From the NCBI RefSeq assembly GCF_010668805.1, contig NZ_WUFT01000013.1, positions 62,001 to 126,000 on the forward strand: DNA of 64,000 nucleotides, in the 5' to 3' direction. This stretch comes from Rhizobium phaseoli. GTDB lineage: Bacteria; Pseudomonadota; Alphaproteobacteria; Rhizobiales; Rhizobiaceae. Made by a program: the position numbers and the translations under genes. The notes under the pieces were generated by a model. It was not told the origin of the DNA. It worked only from the letters and a program-made list of their open reading frames with translations, and ran no database searches. Shown in pieces: positions 8,137-16,754 of the stretch (positions are counted from its first letter, which is position 1; each line of letters begins with the position of its first letter).

Positions 8137-8838
8137 ATGGACGCGATGGTCGAAACCAAAGGGCATTTTATCGGCGCCGATCCGTATCCGTGGCCCTATA
8201 ATGGCGCTCTCAGGCCTGATAACACCGCCCTCATCATCATCGACATGCAGACGGATTTCTGTGGCAAAGGCGGCTATGTCGACCATATGGGTTACGACCT
8301 GTCGCTGGTGCAGGCGCCGATCGAACCCATCAAACGCGTGCTTGCCGCCATGCGGGCCAAGGGCTACCACATCATCCATACGCGCGAGGGCCATCGCCCC
8401 GACCTCGCCGACCTGCCGGCCAACAAACGCTGGCGCTCGCAGCGGATCGGCGCCGGCATAGGGGATCCCGGTCCCTGCGGCCGCATCCTGACGCGCGGTG
8501 AACCCGGCTGGGACATCATCCCCGATCTCTACCCGATCGAAGGTGAGACGATCATCGACAAGCCCGGCAAGGGTTCGTTCTGCGCCACCGATCTTGAGCT
8601 CATCCTCACCCAGAAGCGCATCGAGAACATCATTCTCACCGGAATCACCACCGATGTCTGCGTCTCGACGACGATGCGCGAGGCGAACGATCGCGGCTAC
8701 GAATGCCTGCTGCTGGAGGACTGCTGTGGGGCGACCGACTATGGAAACCACCTCGCCGCCATCAAGATGGTGAAGATGCAAGGCGGCGTCTTTGGCTCGG
8801 TCTCCAATTCCGAAACCTTTGTGAGCCAGCTGCCATGA
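8137..8838 (+). CDS. biuH: biuret hydrolase (isochorismatase-like cysteine hydrolase)
   Basis: A 233-residue cysteine hydrolase converting biuret to allophanate and ammonia. Counting from the ATG at 8137, the triad falls at Asp36 (ALIIIDMQTD), Lys142 (IIDKPGKGSF) and Cys175 (TGITTDVCVSTTMRE), with Gln215 in MVKMQGG. To my recollection these are the residue numbers of the characterised R. leguminosarum BiuH, and the flanking sequence matches what I remember of that protein closely. AGGAG (8124-8128) serves either ATG 8134 or 8137; 8137 has the better spacing. The gene lies in a sigma-54 operon between permease and ATPase genes of a BMP-type importer and overlaps the ATPase start by four bases. 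Confidence 0.92.
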   Translation: MDAMVETKGHFIGADPYPWPYNGALRPDNTALIIIDMQTDFCGKGGYVDHMGYDLSLVQAPIEPIKRVLAAMRAKGYHIIHTREGHRPDLADLPANKRWRSQRIGAGIGDPGPCGRILTRGEPGWDIIPDLYPIEGETIIDKPGKGSFCATDLELILTQKRIENIILTGITTDVCVSTTMREANDRGYECLLLEDCCGATDYGNHLAAIKMVKMQGGVFGSVSNSETFVSQLP

Positions 8839-10385
8839 GCACGGTTCGCGACACGCCCCTTCCCAAGGCCGGCAAGGCGATCGGTATCGATACGCTCGGC
8901 ATGACCATGCGCTTCGGCAGCTTTACCGCGCTCGACAACGTCTCGATCGCCGTTCCGGCCGGCTCTTTTCACGCGCTTCTCGGCGAAAACGGCGCCGGCA
9001 AGTCGACGCTTGTCAAATGCATCATGGGCTTCTATCACGCCACGTCGGGCTCGCTGTCGGTCGACGGCCGCGAGGTCGCGATCGGCTCACCCAAGGATGC
9101 CGCGACCTACGGGCTCGGCATGGTCTACCAGCATTTCACACTGGTTCCCTCTCTGACCGGCGCGGAAAACCTGGTCATCAGCCGTGCCGAAGTACCGGCG
9201 GTGATCAACTGGGCCGGGGAACGTAAGGATCTGGCGGCCTTCATGGAGCGCATGCCGTTCAAGATCCCGCTAGACAGGCCAGTGAGCCAGCTTGCAGCCG
9301 GCGAAAAACAGAAGCTCGAAATCGTCAAGCAGCTCTATCTCGGCCGCTCCTTCCTGGTCCTCGACGAGCCGACCTCGGTGCTGACGCCGGCGGAGGCAGA
9401 CGAGATGCTCGGCATCGTGCGCGGGATGACCGAGCGCGGCGAACTCACCGTGCTGATGATTTCTCACAAATTCCACGAAGTGACGAAGTTCGCCGATTCC
9501 GTCTCGATCCTGCGGCGCGGTAAACTGGTGGGCACCGGCAAGGTCGGTGAGCTCTCCACATCAGATATGGCGGCGATGATGATCGGCGACGTCAAGCTCG
9601 CCGAACTCGACAGCCGCCTCCCGGTGGCGGAAGCGGCAAGGCCGGTGCTGTCGCTAAGCCGGGTAAAAGCGCCGGATCGTTCCGGTCTGAAAACGATCGA
9701 AATCGACGAGCTTACGGTGCGCTCCGGCGAGATCGTCGGCATCGCCGGCATATCGGGCAACGGCCAGAAGGAGCTGACGGAAATTCTCGCCGGCCAGCGC
9801 CCGACGAATACCGGCCAAGTCATGGTCAATGGCGAGGCTTACGGCGCCACCCGCGACGAGACCCGCAAGAACAAGGTGCGATTCATCCCCGAAGAGCCGT
9901 TGCAGAATGCCTGCGCGCCGAAGATGACGGTGAGCGAGAACCTTGCGTTCCGTACCTTCGATTTGAAGCTGGACGGAAAGGACGCGATCTGGCTGAACAG
10001 AGGCAGCATGAAGAAGCGTGCGTCGGCGCTGATCTCCGACTTCAAGGTCAGGACCGCCTCTTCCTCCTCGCCGATCGCAGCGCTTTCAGGCGGCAATGTG
10101 CAGCGTGCCGTGCTCGCCCGCGAGCTGACGGGCGATGTCGATCTGCTGATCGTCTCCAACCCATGTTTCGGCCTCGATTTCTCGGCCGTTGCCGAAATCC
10201 GCGCCCGCATCATGAAGGCGCGCAATTCAGGCGCTGCCGTGCTGCTGCTCTCCGAAGACCTCGACGAACTGCTCGAAATGTCCGATCGCATCATGGTCAT
10301 TTCGGAAGGCAGGCTGGTTTACGAGACGCCGGCGCGTTCGGCCGATATCGGCGTGATCGGCGCCCACATGGCGGGGCATCACTGA
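8835..10385 (+). CDS. ABC transporter ATP-binding protein, two ATPase domains
   Basis: A 516-residue ATPase with two ABC domains in one chain, the usual partner of BMP-type permeases. The first domain has Walker A GENGAGKST and a shortened signature (QLAAGEKQKLEIVKQLY); the second has a degenerate P-loop (GISGNGQKE) and the signature LSGGNVQRAVLARELT. The catalytically degenerate second site is normal for this family. The ATG overlaps the biuH stop and the stop overlaps the trtA start (ATGA), so hydrolases and transporter are translated in strict order from one message. Confidence 0.9.
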   Translation: MSTVRDTPLPKAGKAIGIDTLGMTMRFGSFTALDNVSIAVPAGSFHALLGENGAGKSTLVKCIMGFYHATSGSLSVDGREVAIGSPKDAATYGLGMVYQHFTLVPSLTGAENLVISRAEVPAVINWAGERKDLAAFMERMPFKIPLDRPVSQLAAGEKQKLEIVKQLYLGRSFLVLDEPTSVLTPAEADEMLGIVRGMTERGELTVLMISHKFHEVTKFADSVSILRRGKLVGTGKVGELSTSDMAAMMIGDVKLAELDSRLPVAEAARPVLSLSRVKAPDRSGLKTIEIDELTVRSGEIVGIAGISGNGQKELTEILAGQRPTNTGQVMVNGEAYGATRDETRKNKVRFIPEEPLQNACAPKMTVSENLAFRTFDLKLDGKDAIWLNRGSMKKRASALISDFKVRTASSSSPIAALSGGNVQRAVLARELTGDVDLLIVSNPCFGLDFSAVAEIRARIMKARNSGAAVLLLSEDLDELLEMSDRIMVISEGRLVYETPARSADIGVIGAHMAGHH

Positions 10386-11053
10386 TGGTGGGGATCAAGG
10401 CCGAACCTTTCGCCTTTCCGGTGAAACATGATGAGCTCGCCCTTATCGTCATCGACATGCAGCGCGATTTTGCCGAGCCCGGCGGCTTCGGCGCAAGCCT
10501 TGGCAACGATGTCAGCCGCATCACCCGCATCGTGCCGGATGTCAAACGCCTCATCCAGGGCTTCCGCAATGCCGGCCTGCCTGTGATCCATACGATGGAG
10601 TGCCATCGGCCTGATCTGTCCGACCTGCCGCCGGCGAAACGCGACCGCGGCAATCCTTCGCTCAGGATCGGTGACGAAGGCCCGATGGGCCGCATCCTGA
10701 TCTCGGGCGAACCCGGCACGGCAATTATTCCGGAACTTGCTCCTGTGAAGGGAGAAATCGTCATCGAAAAACCCGGCAAGGGCGCCTTCTACGCGACCGA
10801 GCTTGGCGCCGTGTTGCAGCAGAAGGGCATCAGCCAGCTCGTCTTTGCCGGCGTCACCACCGAAGTCTGCGTGCAGACGACGATGCGCGAAGCAAACGAC
10901 CGCGGCTATGAATGCCTGCTCGCCGAGGAGGCGACGGAAAGCTATTTCCCCGAATTCAAAGCCGCAGCCGTCGCCATGATCCGCGCCCAGGGCGCGATCG
11001 TCGGCTGGACCGCCCATGTCGACGACATTCTGGAAAGTATTGCCAATGCCTGA
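10385..11053 (+). CDS. trtA: triuret hydrolase-like cysteine hydrolase
   Basis: A 222-residue isochorismatase-like hydrolase, related to biuH (shared GEPG, KPGKG, TT.VCV..TMREANDRGYECLL blocks). The triad is Asp24 (LIVIDMQRDF), Lys129 (IEKPGKGAF) and Cys162 (VTTEVCVQTTMRE). The nucleophile number equals that I remember for the characterised triuret hydrolase TrtA (Cys162), which converts triuret to carboxybiuret, decaying to biuret. With biuH it would give triuret to biuret to allophanate. It begins at an ATGA overlap with the ATPase and overlaps the cupin by eight bases. The exact substrate is inferred from similarity and context. Confidence 0.75.
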   Translation: MVGIKAEPFAFPVKHDELALIVIDMQRDFAEPGGFGASLGNDVSRITRIVPDVKRLIQGFRNAGLPVIHTMECHRPDLSDLPPAKRDRGNPSLRIGDEGPMGRILISGEPGTAIIPELAPVKGEIVIEKPGKGAFYATELGAVLQQKGISQLVFAGVTTEVCVQTTMREANDRGYECLLAEEATESYFPEFKAAAVAMIRAQGAIVGWTAHVDDILESIANA

Positions 11054-11399
11054 AACGACCCGCGAACTGCTGACATCGGGCGGCTGGAAGCAGTTGGAAT
11101 TCGGCCCTTTCCGCGAGAATGTCACCATTCATTGGATCCGACCCTTCGAGGGCGATCAGCCGGGCGTGGCGCTGTTGAAATATGAGCCCGGCGCCTCCGT
11201 CCCCCGCCATCGCCACGAGGGGCTTGAGACCATCCTGGTGCTCGATGGTGTTCAATCCGACGAGACGGGCGATTACATCACCGGAAGTTATATCGTCAAT
11301 GCACCCGGCAGTGAGCATTCGGTCTGGAGCGATACCGGCTGTATCGTGCTCATCCAATGGGACCGGCCGGTGAAAATACTCGAAGAGAAAATCGCATGA
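11046..11399 (+). CDS. cupin-domain protein (ChrR-like)
   Basis: A 117-residue single-domain cupin. The metal-binding motif is G-A-S-V-P-R-H-R-H-E-G-L-E (about residues 48-60), with the second motif around PGSEHSVWS. Such cupins bind a divalent metal; many are sensors or small enzymes of unknown reaction. It is the last intact gene of the biuret/triuret operon, overlapping trtA, so a role with ureide intermediates or their sensing is possible. Its own stop overlaps another ATG (11396), which opens a broken frame. Confidence 0.8.
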   Translation: MPETTRELLTSGGWKQLEFGPFRENVTIHWIRPFEGDQPGVALLKYEPGASVPRHRHEGLETILVLDGVQSDETGDYITGSYIVNAPGSEHSVWSDTGCIVLIQWDRPVKILEEKIA

Positions 11400-11500
11400 A
11401 TCCGGCACTCGCCTTCGACTGCGCCACGCTGCATGGCTCAAACGCAACGGTGGCAGCATCGAGCTAATCGAAGCAGTCTCATCTCTGGCGCGACGTGCGT
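11396..11500 (+). pseudogene. truncated start of a further operon gene
   Basis: An ATGA overlap with the cupin stop opens a frame MNPALAFDCATLHG that ends at a TAA at 11465. Shifted by one base the sequence would go on LKRNGGSIELIEAVSSLARR, and coding similarity then ends where the convergent gene begins at 11501. The coupled start is the arrangement seen at every junction in this operon, so a real gene was probably here. The DCATL...ELIEAV pattern is reminiscent of the N-terminus of amidase-signature proteins, and an allophanate amidase would fit the pathway, but the piece is too short to identify. Confidence 0.4.
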
Positions 11501-12085
11501 TTAAGCAACGGTTCTCAAAAATTCCTCGGTTTCCATGAGTTCGAGCTGTACGGAAAACCGATCGTGCAGAAGTTCCAGGGAGGCGTCATGAGTATCGTCG
11601 GCGCCGCTGCAGACGGCGTCCTTCAGCACGATGACCCGATAAGCGAGATCGATCGCGCCGAGCGTCGTGGCAAGCACGCAGACATCCGTTTCACCACCGG
11701 TGATGACCAGGGTATCGACCCGTTCCGACTGAAGGATAGGATGAAGGCGACCGTCGATCCAAGGGGAATACGTGCGTTTGTCGAAGTGTCTCGCCGGCGG
11801 AATCAGCGACGCCAGCGATGCGGCCAGATCGATGAAGCCGCGGGGAAGATGTTCGCCCGTCATCATCCACCATTTCTGGTAATAATCCCGCCATTTCCCC
11901 GGCATGTCGTCGGCATGTTTGGGTGGCACGAAACGGGTGAAGATCGTTCGGGATGGGTGCCGTCCGGCCAACTCTTCGATCTGGGGAGAGACCCGTGCCA
12001 TCCAGGGAACGTGCCACGGCGTGTCTTCAGCAAACATCCGCTGCATGTCGATACAAAGATGCCGCCACTCCCCGACCTCGCCCAT
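11501..12085 (-). CDS. cysteine hydrolase, isochorismatase family
   Basis: A 194-residue hydrolase with Asp13 (HLCIDMQRMF), Lys103 (FDKRTYSPW) and Cys136 (TGGETDVCVLATTLGAID). It differs clearly from biuH and trtA, with insertions in the middle (KWRDYYQKWWMM). The ATG at 12085 follows a strong GGAGGA; the longer open frame up to 12322 would overlap the upstream EAL gene and has no conserved residues. It points against the biuret operon, abutting the truncated gene. Substrate unknown: relatives act on isochorismate, nicotinamide, ureidoacrylate or N-carbamoyl compounds. Confidence 0.85.
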   Translation of the reverse strand: MGEVGEWRHLCIDMQRMFAEDTPWHVPWMARVSPQIEELAGRHPSRTIFTRFVPPKHADDMPGKWRDYYQKWWMMTGEHLPRGFIDLAASLASLIPPARHFDKRTYSPWIDGRLHPILQSERVDTLVITGGETDVCVLATTLGAIDLAYRVIVLKDAVCSGADDTHDASLELLHDRFSVQLELMETEEFLRTVA

Positions 12086-12161
12086 CACATCCTCCGTTCT
12101 CCGGGCGTCAACCTCTGCCTGCGGTGAAAGTTCCCCTGACTGGCGGAAGATCAGAAGCCTT

Positions 12162-14531
12162 TCAGGCGACGGCGCCTCGAGCGACCGCCAGCAATCCAGT
12201 GGCGCTCTCAGGTTGCTGGAAACAATCGAGTTCGCGAAGAGGAACGGGTTTGGAGAAGAAGTAGCCTTGGAGGTCGGTGCAGCCGAGGGCGGCCAGAAAG
12301 TCGCGTTGATATTCGGTTTCAACCCCTTCCGCCGTCGTCGAGATCCCGAGGTTGCGGCTGAGAGTGACGATGGCGCCGATGATCGCTGCCCCGTTGGCTT
12401 TTGTGCCGAGCAGCGAGACGAAGGATCGATCGATCTTGATGCGGTCGATGTCGAAGCGCATCAAGTGGCTGAGGCATGAAAAGCCGGTTCCGAAATCGTC
12501 GAGCGAAATCTGAATGCCCCGGCTGCGCAGCGACTTCAGCACCGAATAGACGTCCGAGTTATCCTCGATGAGCGAGGACTCGGTGAGCTCGAGCTCGAGC
12601 CGGGATGGCGGCAGCCCGCTCTCCTGAAGCACGGCGAAGACTTCCTCGGCAAAATTCGGTCTTCTTAACTGGGCGGGAGACACATTGACGGCAACGAACG
12701 TATCTTCAGGCCATTTGCAGGCGGCTCGGCAGGCTTCGCGCAGCACCCAGAAACCGAGCGCGTCGATGAGACCACCCTCCTCGGCGACAGGGATGAAGCT
12801 GGCAGGCGCCAACAGTCCGCGCTGGCTGTGACGCCAGCGCACCAGAGCTTCCGCGCCCGACTCCGTGTAGCCGCCCTCGGCACGATGCACGGTTTGGTAA
12901 TAGACCTCGAGCGATCCGAAGTCCGGCCTGATCGCAGCCGGATCTGAGCGTAGACCGTCGTCGGATGAGGCCATGCTTTTGGCCAGAACTTCCCGCAATT
13001 CGTTTTTGAGAATGTCGCGCGCATTTCTGCCGCCGTCCATGGAGGGCGAATAGACGCGCCATTGACCTCTCCCGCCCATCTTCGCCTCGTAAAGCGCGAC
13101 GTCGGCGTAGCGCATGATGTCGTCGGCATTCCGGCCGGCATCCGGCACGACGGTTATGCCGATCGAGCCGCCGACGCGGGCGACCGCCTCCCCCCGCAAA
13201 AGCGGGAAGGGCTTGCCAAGTTCGGCAACGATCGCTTCGCAGATTGTCGGCAGAACATGATCATGGTCTTTGATGTCCCGGAGCAGCAGGGCAAATTCGT
13301 CCCCTCCGAGCCGGGCGAGCGTGTCGCCTGGACGCAGTATAGAGCGGATCCGCTCCGCAGCCATCCTGATGAGTTCATCGCCGGCCGCATGGCCAAACGT
13401 GTCGTTCACGGCTTTGAAGCGGTCGAGGTCGAGAAGCGCAACTGCCGAGCGCTCGGCCGAATTTTTTGTCTCGGCCAGGCACTCGTCGAACCGGATGGCA
13501 AACAAGGCGCGATTGGGGAGGTCGGTCAGCACATCATGCAAAGCAAGCTGCCGTGCATGCAGCTCGCTTTTCTTCAATTCGCCGAGACTGCTTCGCAACC
13601 GCACCAGTAGAACCGAGAACAGGATGGCGATCACCAGGGCGGCGATCGAAAGCGCCGGCATCAAGCGGCCGATCACCCTCGAACCTGGAAGATCGGGCCG
13701 CCAGACGATGAAGCCGATCGGTTCGCCGTTTGCCGTGGCGTCGATCTGAAACGCAACCTCGTTTTCGTCTGCATCGGCGGTGCGCGCGAAGCGCGCCCCG
13801 TTGAGCCCCTGTTGCCGGCTCAATTCGTCCAGCGCTGCGCCATCGATAAACCGAACGACGATCAGGAATTGCCGCGTCGGCGGCTGTTGTCCCTGGTCGG
13901 CCTCGTTGATGGCGACGACGCCGACGATCGTCGGCCGGCCTTCCAGCCGCATCAGATTGGCCAAGGCACGGTTGGAGCGGGCGGCACTCGCAAGGCGGCT
14001 TTCCATCGAGGACGGCGTTCGTTCGGAAAACGTCCCTTGTCTCACCCCAAGGCGGGCATCCTGAAGGAGAGGCAAAAAGAGAGGCTTCATCCAGCGATAA
14101 CGCTTTTCCGTCTGGGCGTCCGCCAGCATGAGCAGCTGAGCCTTCTCGTCGACGACGAAAGCCTGGTCGTAGCCGAAGGCGGACATTGCGGTCTGGCTGA
14201 TTGCGCTCCCGGCCGCCGCCGTCAGGACTTCTTCGAGGCTTGAGGAGCCTCCGGTTGACCGGGCGGCGGGATGAACACGTGTGAGGTAGCCGTTGCCGAA
14301 CTGGCCGATAACATGCGCGACCTGATCGACCTGTTCTCGCAGGCGCGCATTCACAAGCTGACGTTGGCGATCAAGGGCGGCAGCGTCACTCTCGGTTCCT
14401 GCCCACAGCGCCGAAAGCACGACAAGTCCAATCGCTCCAAGGCCGCTGACGGCGATCAGAAAGAGAATTCTTCCCGAGGCGATCCAGGATTGCTGAAACG
14501 TATTGGAGCTGGAAGGAACAACGATTTGCAA
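12162..14531 (-). CDS. membrane-bound GGDEF-EAL cyclic-di-GMP enzyme with CHASE4-like sensor
   Basis: A ~789-residue protein. A first membrane segment (FLIAVSGLGAIGLVVLSALW) and a second (ALSIAALVIAILFSVLLV) enclose a ~250-residue periplasmic domain of CHASE4 type. Then come a GGDEF domain with intact LGGDEFALLL (about residue 410) and an EAL domain with intact EALVRW (about 557), NVSPAQL, ELTESS, DDFGTG and KIDRSF. Both cyclase and phosphodiesterase motifs are complete, so either activity is possible. The start is uncertain: the only ATG (14666) would overlap the divergent gene's start, so a TTG at 14531 with AGGGG upstream is preferred. It likely ties an external signal to motility or polysaccharide. 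Confidence 0.87.
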   Translation of the reverse strand: MQIVVPSSSNTFQQSWIASGRILFLIAVSGLGAIGLVVLSALWAGTESDAAALDRQRQLVNARLREQVDQVAHVIGQFGNGYLTRVHPAARSTGGSSSLEEVLTAAAGSAISQTAMSAFGYDQAFVVDEKAQLLMLADAQTEKRYRWMKPLFLPLLQDARLGVRQGTFSERTPSSMESRLASAARSNRALANLMRLEGRPTIVGVVAINEADQGQQPPTRQFLIVVRFIDGAALDELSRQQGLNGARFARTADADENEVAFQIDATANGEPIGFIVWRPDLPGSRVIGRLMPALSIAALVIAILFSVLLVRLRSSLGELKKSELHARQLALHDVLTDLPNRALFAIRFDECLAETKNSAERSAVALLDLDRFKAVNDTFGHAAGDELIRMAAERIRSILRPGDTLARLGGDEFALLLRDIKDHDHVLPTICEAIVAELGKPFPLLRGEAVARVGGSIGITVVPDAGRNADDIMRYADVALYEAKMGGRGQWRVYSPSMDGGRNARDILKNELREVLAKSMASSDDGLRSDPAAIRPDFGSLEVYYQTVHRAEGGYTESGAEALVRWRHSQRGLLAPASFIPVAEEGGLIDALGFWVLREACRAACKWPEDTFVAVNVSPAQLRRPNFAEEVFAVLQESGLPPSRLELELTESSLIEDNSDVYSVLKSLRSRGIQISLDDFGTGFSCLSHLMRFDIDRIKIDRSFVSLLGTKANGAAIIGAIVTLSRNLGISTTAEGVETEYQRDFLAALGCTDLQGYFFSKPVPLRELDCFQQPESATGLLAVARGAVA

Positions 14532-14655
14532 GCCTGGACCCCTGGACACCACGATACGGGCGTATTCGCCGACGCTAACAAAGAAGCGTTCACGTAGAAT
14601 TAAAAGCTGCGGCGCACTATTGGCGAGATCGAATACGCCCCAAGGAGCCCTGACG

Positions 14656-15462
14656 ATGCTGCGCATATCCCTTCAGACTATGTTGCGCGGAGCACTGATT
14701 GCGGGGGGCTTGGGTATGTCATTGACCGCGGCCGCGCCAATCCAGGCGGCCGCGCAAGATCGGATGCCGATGCGAATTGCCGTCGAAGGCGCATTTCCGC
14801 CCTTCAATTACGTCGATGCAAATAACAAGCTTCAAGGCTTCGACATCGATGTTGCCAACGCCCTTTGCGAGGTCGGCAAGTTCGAATGTCAGTTCATCAT
14901 CGAGAAGTGGGACGACATAATTCCCGATCTCGTTGCCGATAAATACGACGCGATCATCTCATCCATGTCGATGAGCCTCGAGCGGCGTCAAAAGGTTGCT
15001 TTCACTGAAAAATACTACAACAGCCCGTCCGTGTTCATCGCTCGGAAAGATTCGCCGATCAGCGATATCAGCCCCGCCGCCCTCAACGGCAAGATTCTCG
15101 GGGTGACGTCGTCAACGGCGCAGGAATCCTACGCCAACCATCTCTATCCGGAGATGAAAAAGAAGGTCTTCCGGTCTTCGCCTGAATTGTACAAAGCGTT
15201 GTCGGACGGCAGCGTCGATATCATCCTGGAGGACAAACTCGCCATCTACGACTGGATCGCCAACACCAAGGCCGGGACCTGCTGCGAGTTCAAAGGGCCG
15301 GATCTGGTCGACGTCACATATTTCGGTGAAGGTGCCGGCATCGCGCTGCGCCTGGATGACAAGGAGCGTCTTACGCGCTTGAATGAAGCGTTGAAGAGCA
15401 TCAAGGCGGACGGGACCTATGACATGATCAACGCAAAATATTTCCCGTTCAGCATCGAGTAG
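14656..15462 (+). CDS. amino-acid ABC transporter substrate-binding protein (ArgT/HisJ type), orphan
   Basis: A 268-residue periplasmic binding protein (SBP_bac_3). It has a signal peptide ending IQAAAQ, then MRIAVEGAFPPFNYVDANNK, GFDIDVANALC and KWDDIIPDLVADKYDAIISS, the lysine/arginine/ornithine-histidine binder pattern. A disulfide pair (ALCEVGKFEC) and C-C near residue 215 are also typical. ATG 14656 has AAGGAG eight bases before. No permease or ATPase is adjacent, so it must use a transporter encoded elsewhere or act as a sensor. It is divergent from the GGDEF-EAL gene. Confidence 0.86.
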   Translation: MLRISLQTMLRGALIAGGLGMSLTAAAPIQAAAQDRMPMRIAVEGAFPPFNYVDANNKLQGFDIDVANALCEVGKFECQFIIEKWDDIIPDLVADKYDAIISSMSMSLERRQKVAFTEKYYNSPSVFIARKDSPISDISPAALNGKILGVTSSTAQESYANHLYPEMKKKVFRSSPELYKALSDGSVDIILEDKLAIYDWIANTKAGTCCEFKGPDLVDVTYFGEGAGIALRLDDKERLTRLNEALKSIKADGTYDMINAKYFPFSIE

Positions 15463-15504
15463 TGTCGCCGACGGATTCTTATGGTCGAGACATTCAAAAT
15501 GTTA

Positions 15505-15538
15505 CAGCGCCGCGCGTCTGAAAAGATGCGCGGCGCTG
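15505..15538 (+). terminator. terminator-like hairpin after the amino-acid binding protein
   Basis: An 11-bp GC-rich stem CAGCGCCGCGC (15505-15515) / GCGCGGCGCTG (15528-15538) with a 12-base loop lies between convergent genes. The T-run is poor in both directions (CAAGTTTGG), but position and stem strength suggest shared termination. Confidence 0.55.
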
Positions 15539-15563
15539 CAAGTTTGGTCTTCAGTCCTTGGTG

Positions 15564-16754
15564 TTAGGCGGCTTTCGCGACGTCTCCATGTGGATCGAGG
15601 ACATATTTCGTCGCCGCGCCCTGGTCGAAGCTCTCATATCCGGCGGCGGCATCGTCGAGCGGGATAACCTTGGCATTGACGATATCCGCAATAGGCAGCC
15701 GGTCGTGGAGGATCGCCTGCATGAGTTGCCGATTGTATTTGAGCACCGGCGTCTGGCCGGTGTGGAAAGACTGCGCCTTGGCCCAACCGAGGCCGAAGCG
15801 GAGCGCAAGATTGCCGTGTTTGGCGGCATTGTCGACGGCGCCCGGATCCTCGGTGACGTAGAGGCCGGGAATACCGATCGAGCCTGCGGCGCGGGTAATC
15901 TCCATCATCTGGTTGAGCACGATCGCCGGCTGTTCGCCGCCCGAATGGCCGCGCGCCTCGAAGCCGACTGCGTCGATGGCGCTGTCCACTTCATTGCTGC
16001 CGACGACCTGCGCGATCATGTCGCCAAGACGGTCGCTCTTGGAGAGATCGATCGGTTCGAAACCGACCCTCGCTGCATGCGCCAGGCGATCCTTGTTGAA
16101 GTCACCGATCATGACGACCGCGGCGCCGAGAATGCGGGCTGAGGCTGCAGCCGCAAGGCCGACAGGGCCTGCGCCAGCGACGTAGACGGTCGAGCCGACC
16201 CCGACGCCGGCGCGCACTGCGCCATGGAAGCCGGTGGGCAGAATATCGGAGAGCATGGTGAGATCGCGGATCTTCGCCATCGCCTTGTCCCGATCGGGAA
16301 TTTTCAGCAGGTTGAAATCCGCATAGGGAATGGTGACATAGCGCGCCTGCCCGCCGATCCAGCCGCCCATGTCGACATAGCCGTAAGCGCCACCGGCGCG
16401 GGACGGGTTTACCGTCAGGCAGACACCGGTATCCTGGGACTTGCAGCAGCGGCAACGGCCGCAGGCGACATTGAATGGTACCGAGACGATATCGCCGATG
16501 TCGAGCATCTCGACGTCGACGCCTTTCTCGATGATCTCGCCGGTGATCTCGTGGCCGAGCACCAGACCCGGCATCGCCGTCGTACGGCCACGGACCATGT
16601 GCTGGTCGGAGCCGCAAATGTTGGTCGATATTACCTTCAGAATGACGCCGTGTTCGATGCGGCGGCCATCGGGCGCTTCCAGCTTCGGATCGTCGAGATC
16701 GCGAACCTCGACCTTGCCCGGCCGGAGATAAACGACGCCTCTATTCTTGCTCAT
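15564..16754 (-). CDS. fdhA: glutathione-independent formaldehyde dehydrogenase (zinc-dependent)
   Basis: A 396-residue medium-chain zinc dehydrogenase. The catalytic zinc ligands are Cys47 (NICGSDQH) and His68/Glu69 (VLGHEITG); the structural zinc site is Cys98, Cys101, Cys104 and Cys112. The NAD fold motif is GAGPVGLAAAASARILGA. The long HMVRGRT, PSRAGGAYGYVDMGGW insertion and overall length match the P. putida-type enzyme, which oxidises formaldehyde to formate with bound NAD. It stands alone; the promoter should lie in the empty region 16755-17528. Formaldehyde may come from demethylation of methylated substrates. Confidence 0.9.
   Translation of the reverse strand: MSKNRGVVYLRPGKVEVRDLDDPKLEAPDGRRIEHGVILKVISTNICGSDQHMVRGRTTAMPGLVLGHEITGEIIEKGVDVEMLDIGDIVSVPFNVACGRCRCCKSQDTGVCLTVNPSRAGGAYGYVDMGGWIGGQARYVTIPYADFNLLKIPDRDKAMAKIRDLTMLSDILPTGFHGAVRAGVGVGSTVYVAGAGPVGLAAAASARILGAAVVMIGDFNKDRLAHAARVGFEPIDLSKSDRLGDMIAQVVGSNEVDSAIDAVGFEARGHSGGEQPAIVLNQMMEITRAAGSIGIPGLYVTEDPGAVDNAAKHGNLALRFGLGWAKAQSFHTGQTPVLKYNRQLMQAILHDRLPIADIVNAKVIPLDDAAAGYESFDQGAATKYVLDPHGDVAKAA

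Noticed and set aside
12085..12322. N-terminal extension of the third cysteine hydrolase
   Set aside because: It overlaps the GGDEF-EAL gene by 160 bases and is Ser/Pro-rich; the ATG at 12085 has a strong ribosome site right before the conserved fold.
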